Positions 7,639 through 11,189 of a DNA stretch of 11,189 nt are shown here, in pieces (positions within the stretch are counted from its first letter, which is position 1; each line of letters opens with the position of its first letter). The stretch is from Dethiosulfatibacter sp. (lineage in GTDB: Bacteria > Bacillota_A > Clostridia > Tissierellales > Dethiosulfatibacteraceae): contig JAHRFV010000071.1 of assembly GCA_019084435.1 (NCBI GenBank), positions 1-11,189 of the forward strand. Direction: 5' to 3'. The position numbers were made by a program, and so were the translations under genes. Under the pieces are notes generated by a model. That model was given only the letters and a program-made list of their open reading frames with translations, had not been told where the DNA came from and made no database searches.

Positions 7639-7662
7639 CAGATGACGTTTGAAACGTCACTG
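7639..7662 (-). other. Near-perfect hairpin in the DUF1836 leader
   Basis: The core is TGACGTTT-G-AAACGTCA (7643-7659), a perfect 8-bp palindrome with a one-base centre. It is extended by CAG/CTG after a one-base bulge. In RNA the tight centre would open to a small loop. There is no U-run after it, so it is not a typical terminator. It adjoins repeat copy 2 and may be part of the same mobile or palindromic unit. Confidence 0.6.
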
Positions 7663-7663
7663 G

Positions 7664-7684
7664 ACCCAAGAACCCTGTTGATGG
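7664..7684 (-). repeat. 21-bp intergenic repeat, copy 2
   Basis: Second exact copy of the repeat at 5819-5839, same orientation, 77-97 bases upstream of the DUF1836 start. The predicted transcription start of that gene (about 7682) falls at its first bases, so the repeat would form the 5' end of the mRNA. It is followed directly by a hairpin (7639-7662). Confidence 0.8.
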
Positions 7685-7688
7685 TATA

Positions 7689-7717
7689 ATTATATATCAG
7701 GACAGTCTATATGTAAA
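7689..7717 (-). promoter_or_regulatory. Sigma-A promoter for the DUF1836 gene
   Basis: On the minus strand, TTTACA (7712-7717), a 17-base spacer, then a perfect TATAAT (7689-7694). Transcription should begin near 7682, giving a leader of about 95 bases. The -35 lies inside the dyad at 7708-7723. Confidence 0.75.
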
Positions 7718-7723
7718 CATATA
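7708..7723. promoter_or_regulatory. Dyad over the DUF1836 -35 element
   Basis: TATATGT-AA-ACATATA is a perfect 7+7 base inverted repeat with a two-base centre. It covers the -35 hexamer of the DUF1836 promoter and lies 11 bases from the trhA -35. Placement fits an operator for autoregulation. The region is AT-rich, so chance is possible. Confidence 0.45.
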
Positions 7724-7733
7724 ACACTAAGTA

Positions 7734-7762
7734 TTGACTTATATACATCTAGGTGATATCAT
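7734..7762 (+). promoter_or_regulatory. Sigma-A promoter for trhA
   Basis: TTGACT (7734-7739), a 17-base spacer, then TATCAT (7757-7762): one mismatch in each hexamer. Transcription should start near 7769, about 43 bases before the ATG. The region before the -35 is AT-rich. Confidence 0.7.
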
Positions 7763-7775
7763 TAACAAAATGATA
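7757..7775. promoter_or_regulatory. Dyad over the trhA -10 and start site
   Basis: TATCATT (7757-7763) and AATGATA (7769-7775) are perfect inverted arms separated by five bases. The dyad begins exactly at the -10 hexamer and spans the predicted transcription start, a classic repressor position. Its sequence differs from the dyad at 7708-7723. Confidence 0.45.
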
Positions 7776-7811
7776 ACATGTAGCTATTAAAACTATGTAA
7801 AGAGGTCAATT

Positions 7812-8465
7812 ATGAGAGCTAAATCAATTAAACCCCGAGAACCCATCAATGCATTGACGCATTTGGCTGGCGCCATTATTTTTGGAACGGGTTTTGTTTT
7901 TTTGTTAATCAATGCCATTCACTCAGGTGAGTTGAGATACATACTTTCCACCATCATATATGGAGTAGGGTTAATCGGTTTGTATACCGCATCAACTGTT
8001 TATCATTGGGCAGACGGATCAGAAAAGACTTTGACAAACTTGAAGAAGATAGACCATAGCATGATCTATGTTTTTATTGCTGCCACCTATACGCCTATCT
8101 GCATGGTCACATTAGCCGGTAGATTTGGATATACATTGCTTGGGATTGTATGGGCGATGGCTATTGTTGGTATTGTCATCAAGTTTATATGGATCAATCT
8201 GCCGAGATGGCTTTACACAAGCTTTTACTTGATACTGGGATGGGTTGCTGTTGTTGCTGTCTATCCCCTCTCTAAAACGCTAGATATTACAGGCTTGCTT
8301 TTGTTGATTATTGGAGGGTTGCTTTATACCACTGGTGCAGTCATTTATGCCCTAAAACCAAAACGGATGAATATCTGGAAGTTTGGGTTCCATGAAATTT
8401 TTCACCTCTTCATATTGGCTGGCAGCTTGATGCATTATATTATGATTTATGGTTATGTTATTTAA
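7812..8465 (+). CDS. trhA: PAQR/hemolysin III family membrane protein (TrhA-like)
   Basis: Seven-helix integral membrane protein of the progestin/adipoQ receptor and hemolysin III family. Bacterial members are linked to membrane energetics and fluidity control; the haemolysin name is historical. The 217 residues are the normal length and are hydrophobic throughout. The family's metal-site pattern is complete: Ser61-x3-His65 in STVYHW, Asp81 in KKIDHSMIYVFIAATYTP, and His194 and His198 in GFHEIFH. The N-terminal EPINALTHLAG is also typical. AGAGGT at 7801-7806 lies five bases before the ATG. A TTGACT-17-TATCAT promoter gives a leader of about 40 bases, with a dyad over the -10. The gene is alone between a divergent DUF1836 gene and a strong terminator, so it is probably transcribed singly. 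Confidence 0.9.
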   Translation: MRAKSIKPREPINALTHLAGAIIFGTGFVFLLINAIHSGELRYILSTIIYGVGLIGLYTASTVYHWADGSEKTLTNLKKIDHSMIYVFIAATYTPICMVTLAGRFGYTLLGIVWAMAIVGIVIKFIWINLPRWLYTSFYLILGWVAVVAVYPLSKTLDITGLLLLIIGGLLYTTGAVIYALKPKRMNIWKFGFHEIFHLFILAGSLMHYIMIYGYVI

Positions 8466-8482
8466 TGAGATCCTATGTCCTG

Positions 8483-8527
8483 AAAAAAACAGACAGTCCG
8501 GTTAGATTTCCGGTACTGTCTGTTTTT
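8483..8527. terminator. Strong bidirectional terminator between trhA and serA
   Basis: AAAACAGACAGT then CCGG, an eight-base loop (TTAGATTT), CCGG, one bulged T, then ACTGTCTGTTTT. The GC-rich stem is flanked by A-runs on the left and T-runs on the right, so it works in both directions. It begins 18 bases after the trhA stop and lies 18 bases beyond the serA stop. It ends both convergent genes. Confidence 0.92.
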
Positions 8528-8544
8528 CACTATCCAAATATCGA

Positions 8545-9711
8545 TCAATAAACCTGTCTGACGTTTATGATACCGTCGATTTTTTTAAGCTCTTCTATTT
8601 TTTTACCGTTTCCTTTATCAGGTTCTATATCGATTATATTGCAGGCATAGTCGCCTTTGCTTTTATTTACCATTGAGATAATATTGATATTGTATTTCCC
8701 AAACACGGCTGATAAAGAGCCGATCATGTTTGGCACATTTTTGTTCAGAATAACTATTCTGTTGGTGTTTTCTACACGTTCCATATAACAATCTGGAAAA
8801 TTCACAGAATTCGTTATATTTCCATTTTCGAGGAAGTCGATTAACTGCTCTGCAACCATTCTAGCGCAGTTTTCTTCTGATTCCGGGGTTGATGCTCCGA
8901 GATGAGGAATACAGATGACACCCTCCTGATTGACTATATTGTCAGTTGGAAAATCTGTCACATAACAACTTACTCGCCCAATAGAGATTGCTTTTATGAT
9001 GGCATCGTCGTCGACCAATCCGCCTCTAGACATGTTAATCAATTTTGCACCTTTTCTCATTTTTGAAATTTTATCTGTATCCATGAATCCTTTTGTTTCA
9101 TCCATTAAAGGTATATGTAAAGTCACATAATCGGCTTCTGACAGCAATGCATTTATTGAGGTGGAATAAGTCACATCCCAGGACAAACCAATGGCTTTCT
9201 GGACTGAAATGTAGGGGTCATAGCCTATTACCTTCATACCAAGCTTGATACCCATGTTTGCAACCAATACACCTATAGCACCCAGGCCAACAACACCAAG
9301 CGTTTTACCCTCGATCTCAGGACCCTCGAATTGGCTTTTGCCTTTCTCTACCAGTTTTTCAACATCGCTCTCAATAGCATTAACCCATTTGATTCCATCG
9401 TATACTTTCCTCGAGCTCAGCAACAGTGCTAAGAGTGTTAACTCCTTTACGCCATTTGCATTGGCACCTGGGGCATTGAACACGACAATACCTTTTTCCG
9501 AGCAACGATCTACGGGCACATTGTTGACACCTGCACCTGCCCTTGCGATAGCGACAAGCGACTCAGGAAACTCCGTTTTTTTCATGTCATAACTTCTTAG
9601 TAATACACCGTCAGCATCAGCTAGGTCTTCAGGAGTCAGCATAAATCTATCTGGATTGAACAATCTCAGACCTTTATCCGAAATCTTGTTGAAGGTTGTG
9701 ATTTTATACAT
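8545..9711 (-). CDS. serA: D-3-phosphoglycerate dehydrogenase with C-terminal ACT domain
   Basis: NAD-dependent D-2-hydroxyacid dehydrogenase, most likely oxidising 3-phosphoglycerate as the first step of serine synthesis. The 388 residues match the short form common in clostridia. The substrate domain runs to about residue 90 (ARAGAGVNNVPVD, NAPGANANGVKE). The Rossmann domain has GLGAIG at 142-147 and an Asp at 165 (GYDP) positioned to select NAD. Catalytic Arg229 (MSRGG) and His270 (PHLGAST) are present. The usual catalytic Glu appears as Asp257 in TDFPTDN. An ACT domain fills about 317-388 (NKNVPNMIGSLSAVFGKYNINI), giving possible serine feedback. GAGAGGTG supports the start. It is not next to serC or serB here, so assignment to another D-2-hydroxyacid remains possible. 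Confidence 0.88.
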   Translation of the reverse strand: MYKITTFNKISDKGLRLFNPDRFMLTPEDLADADGVLLRSYDMKKTEFPESLVAIARAGAGVNNVPVDRCSEKGIVVFNAPGANANGVKELTLLALLLSSRKVYDGIKWVNAIESDVEKLVEKGKSQFEGPEIEGKTLGVVGLGAIGVLVANMGIKLGMKVIGYDPYISVQKAIGLSWDVTYSTSINALLSEADYVTLHIPLMDETKGFMDTDKISKMRKGAKLINMSRGGLVDDDAIIKAISIGRVSCYVTDFPTDNIVNQEGVICIPHLGASTPESEENCARMVAEQLIDFLENGNITNSVNFPDCYMERVENTNRIVILNKNVPNMIGSLSAVFGKYNINIISMVNKSKGDYACNIIDIEPDKGNGKKIEELKKIDGIINVRQVY

Positions 9712-9749
9712 AATACACCTCTCTTCCGATTAACAAATTATTAAAAACA

Positions 9750-9778
9750 ATATTAACAAATATAAACACAGACTGCAA
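9750..9778 (-). promoter_or_regulatory. Candidate promoter for serA
   Basis: On the minus strand, TTGCAG (9773-9778), a 17-base spacer and TAATAT (9750-9755). Both hexamers are imperfect (3 and 4 of 6 matches). The predicted start, near 9743, is about 32 bases before the ATG. Alternative choices exist in this AT-rich stretch. Confidence 0.35.
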
Positions 9779-9790
9779 GTGAAAAATCAC

Positions 9791-9804
9791 TGGAAACGTT
9801 GCCA
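9791..9804. promoter_or_regulatory. LacI-type near-palindrome between serA and traX
   Basis: TGGAAACGTTGCCA is symmetric at 12 of 14 positions around a central CG, the form used by LacI/CcpA-family operators. Compared with the cre consensus it misses only two positions. It lies ten bases upstream of the traX -35 and 13 bases from the candidate serA -35. Confidence 0.4.
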
Positions 9805-9814
9805 TTTGTTTTCT

Positions 9815-9843
9815 TTGCAATTATTTCCATGATAAACTATAAT
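9815..9843 (+). promoter_or_regulatory. Sigma-A promoter for the traX-lysO operon
   Basis: TTGCAA (9815-9820), a 17-base spacer and a perfect TATAAT (9838-9843). The start would be near 9850, about 49 bases before the ATG at 9899. It also argues against translation from the ATG at 9875, which lacks a ribosome binding site. Confidence 0.7.
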
Positions 9844-9898
9844 AAGTTGAGAAATTTCGAAAAATGTTGTAAAAATGAAAATAAATGGAGAAGTGAGA

Positions 9899-10579
9899 AT
9901 GAATACAGTAAATAGCGTCCTGACCAGAAGAAGTGATTATTTAAAGATTATAGCAATGGTAACCATGGCCATAGATCATATAGCTTTTTATTTGTTGCCT
10001 TACAGTTCTACTAGTTACATCATAATGAGGATGATCGGTAGACTTGCATATCCTATTTTTGCTTATTATATTGCCATGGGATATAAAAACACATCAGATC
10101 TGAACCGCTACATATTAAGGATGGGAATATTTGCGTTGATTACACAGATTCCTTTCTACTTTTTTGTTCATAAGACCTTTTACTTGAATGTTATGTTTAC
10201 ATTTACATTGGCACTTATTATGCTCAAGCTATTTGACAAGAAAAATTATTTGTGGTTTGCCTTGATATTTATAGCAGATTTTTTAAGAATGGATTATGGT
10301 GCGTATGGATTGATTATTGTCTTGATTTTTCACGTGTTCTCAGAAGAAAAGACAAAGATGTATGTATATCTGTTGATTTTGACGTTGGTATATAATTCCT
10401 TAGATGTACTACAGTATGGAGCATTCAATATCAGGATGTATACTCAGGTTTTGAGTGTCATGGCATTGCCTCTGATTTACACCGATTTTCCAGCCCTCAG
10501 AATCAATAAGTATATATCATACTTGTTTTATCCTGTTCATATCGGTCTTATTGTGCTAGTCGGAAATCTGATAAAATAG
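9899..10579 (+). CDS. TraX family integral membrane protein (acyltransferase-like)
   Basis: A 226-residue multi-pass membrane protein of the TraX family, named after the F-plasmid pilin N-acetylase. Chromosomal copies in Firmicutes are of unknown substrate and are thought to be related to membrane acyltransferases. Conserved pieces seen are DYLKIIAMVTMAIDHIAF (13-30), RMIGRLAYPIFAYYIAMGY (44-62), DYGAYGLI (132-139) and YLFYPVHIGLI near the C terminus. About seven to eight hydrophobic segments can be drawn. I place the start at 9899, because GGAG (9887-9890) lies eight bases upstream, while the ATG at 9875 has no ribosome binding site. A strong promoter sits at 9815-9843. The stop codon overlaps the ribosome binding site of the lysO gene that follows, so they are cotranscribed. 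No conjugation genes are nearby. Confidence 0.85.
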   Translation: MNTVNSVLTRRSDYLKIIAMVTMAIDHIAFYLLPYSSTSYIIMRMIGRLAYPIFAYYIAMGYKNTSDLNRYILRMGIFALITQIPFYFFVHKTFYLNVMFTFTLALIMLKLFDKKNYLWFALIFIADFLRMDYGAYGLIIVLIFHVFSEEKTKMYVYLLILTLVYNSLDVLQYGAFNIRMYTQVLSVMALPLIYTDFPALRINKYISYLFYPVHIGLIVLVGNLIK

Positions 10580-10591
10580 GAAGGATTTGTT

Positions 10592-10891
10592 ATGTTTAAT
10601 AGCGTCATATTATATTTGATTTTATTGGTTGCAGGTGCATTATTAAGCTATAGAGGTTTAATCCACATCAAGATGCTGAAAAGAGTAGGAAGTCTTCAGA
10701 TGTTTTTTTTGTATATGCTTATTTTTATAATGGGCATCCGACTGGGAATGAATAAAGAAGTTTTGAAAGCTATAGGTGATATTGGTTTTAAGGCTGCAGT
10801 GTTTACAGTGGGCACCTTAGCCACTAGTGTTGCTGCGGTATATGTTGTCAGTCAACTGCTTTTCAAGGGACAGGAGAGGAAGATATCATGA
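10592..10891 (+). CDS. LysO family transporter, N-terminal half as a separate protein
   Basis: A 99-residue membrane protein matching the N-terminal domain of the LysO (DUF340) family, whose E. coli member exports L-lysine. It has three hydrophobic segments, with FIMGIRLGMNKEVLKAIGDI as the recognisable family stretch (about 45-64), followed by a long hydrophobic helix and a basic tail. In E. coli the protein is a single chain of about 300 residues; here the first part ends at a TGA that overlaps the next ATG (ATGA). AGGAAGGA at 10578-10585 provides the ribosome binding site and overlaps the traX stop. The two halves probably assemble into one transporter. No frameshift is needed, because each part has its own start and ribosome binding site. 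Confidence 0.82.
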   Translation: MFNSVILYLILLVAGALLSYRGLIHIKMLKRVGSLQMFFLYMLIFIMGIRLGMNKEVLKAIGDIGFKAAVFTVGTLATSVAAVYVVSQLLFKGQERKIS

Positions 10892-11189
10892 CAGTCAAAA
10901 TTATTGCAGTTTTGATAGCAGGTGTTTTGACCGGATTTTTTCTCCTTGAGCCCTCGTTTTATCCGACGACAGGTACACTTCTGGATATAGGCCTCTGTTT
11001 GTTGCTATTTTTTGTAGGCATAGACATAGGAAACAATAAAAAAACCTTTCAGCATCTTAAACAGCTTGGTTTCAAAATAATACTCGTTCCGGTTTCTGCG
11101 GCAATTGGTGGCATTATCGGGGGTATGATAATTGCTGCTATATTGAGTATGCCGGTATTTGAGGGAGCAGCTGTAGCTGCAGGATTTGG
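10888..11189 (+). CDS. LysO family transporter, C-terminal part, 3'-truncated by the window edge
   Basis: Open frame of 100 complete codons running off the window end, so the stop is not seen; the family's C-terminal part is about 200 residues. The start ATG overlaps the upstream TGA as ATGA, and GGAGAGGA (10873-10880) gives a ribosome binding site. The visible sequence has an N-terminal helix (IIAVLIAGVLTGFFLL), then LLLFFVGIDIGNNKK, a glycine-rich helix (AAIGGIIGGMIIAAIL) and the beginning of the conserved VAAGFG stretch. LFFVGIDIGNN and the spacing after it parallel FIMGIRLGMNK in the preceding gene, as expected for the related halves of this transporter. Predicted inner-membrane amino acid exporter; lysine as the substrate is inferred from the family only. 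Confidence 0.82.
   Translation, partial: MTVKIIAVLIAGVLTGFFLLEPSFYPTTGTLLDIGLCLLLFFVGIDIGNNKKTFQHLKQLGFKIILVPVSAAIGGIIGGMIIAAILSMPVFEGAAVAAGF

Noticed and set aside
7588..7811. Small RNA gene in the largest gap
   Set aside because: Both promoters lead straight into protein genes and no free-standing terminator is present, so a leader explanation is simpler.
9875..9898. Earlier ATG for the TraX-like gene, adding eight residues
   Set aside because: No ribosome binding site precedes it, while the ATG at 9899 has GGAG at good spacing and TraX homology begins after it.
9712..9898. T-box or riboswitch leader for serA
   Set aside because: The predicted leader is only about 30 bases, and no T-box sequence, specifier stem or terminator/antiterminator pair is visible.

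Overview
The window looks like a chromosomal segment of a low-to-moderate GC Firmicute, most likely a member of the Clostridia. The reasons are strong AGGAGG-type ribosome binding sites, sigma-A promoters with 17-bp spacers, a non-discriminating archaeal-type AspRS linked to gatCAB, a DUF1836 protein, a clostridial-style 388-residue phosphoglycerate dehydrogenase and a split LysO exporter. The genus cannot be fixed from the sequence alone. Coding density is high, no gap exceeds about 225 bases, and I see no tRNA, rRNA, CRISPR array, insertion sequence or prophage.

Region 1 (1-4482, + strand) is a tight operon: aspS (5' end outside the window), gatC, gatA, gatB. It encodes the indirect route to Asn-tRNA(Asn): AspRS mischarges tRNA(Asn) with Asp and GatCAB amidates it. 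The AspRS carries an AsnRS-like loop with the proline associated with relaxed tRNA choice. gatB ends inside the convergent peptidase gene, with a 12-base overlap and no terminator between them.

Region 2 (4471-7587, - strand) has three leftward genes: a DUF1836/MerR-like regulator, a lipoprotein with SLH-like repeats plus a cysteine-free thioredoxin-like domain, and a membrane-anchored M23 metallopeptidase. The lipoprotein has its own promoter and a good intrinsic terminator. An identical 21-bp repeat sits in the 5' regions of both the peptidase and the DUF1836 gene.

Region 3 (7588-8544) is a divergent control region with two convincing promoters, each overlapped by a dyad, leading right into a PAQR/hemolysin III-type membrane protein. 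A strong two-way terminator follows.

Region 4 (8545-11189) holds a leftward serA-type dehydrogenase and a rightward operon of traX-like, lysO N-terminal half and lysO C-terminal half (cut by the window end). A LacI-type near-palindrome lies midway between the two divergent promoters.

Most genes are ordinary housekeeping or envelope genes. I did not find a clear new defence or mobile system. The items most worth checking are the SLH/thioredoxin-like lipoprotein, the duplicated 21-bp leader repeat, the dyads in the DUF1836-trhA control region and the serA-traX palindrome.
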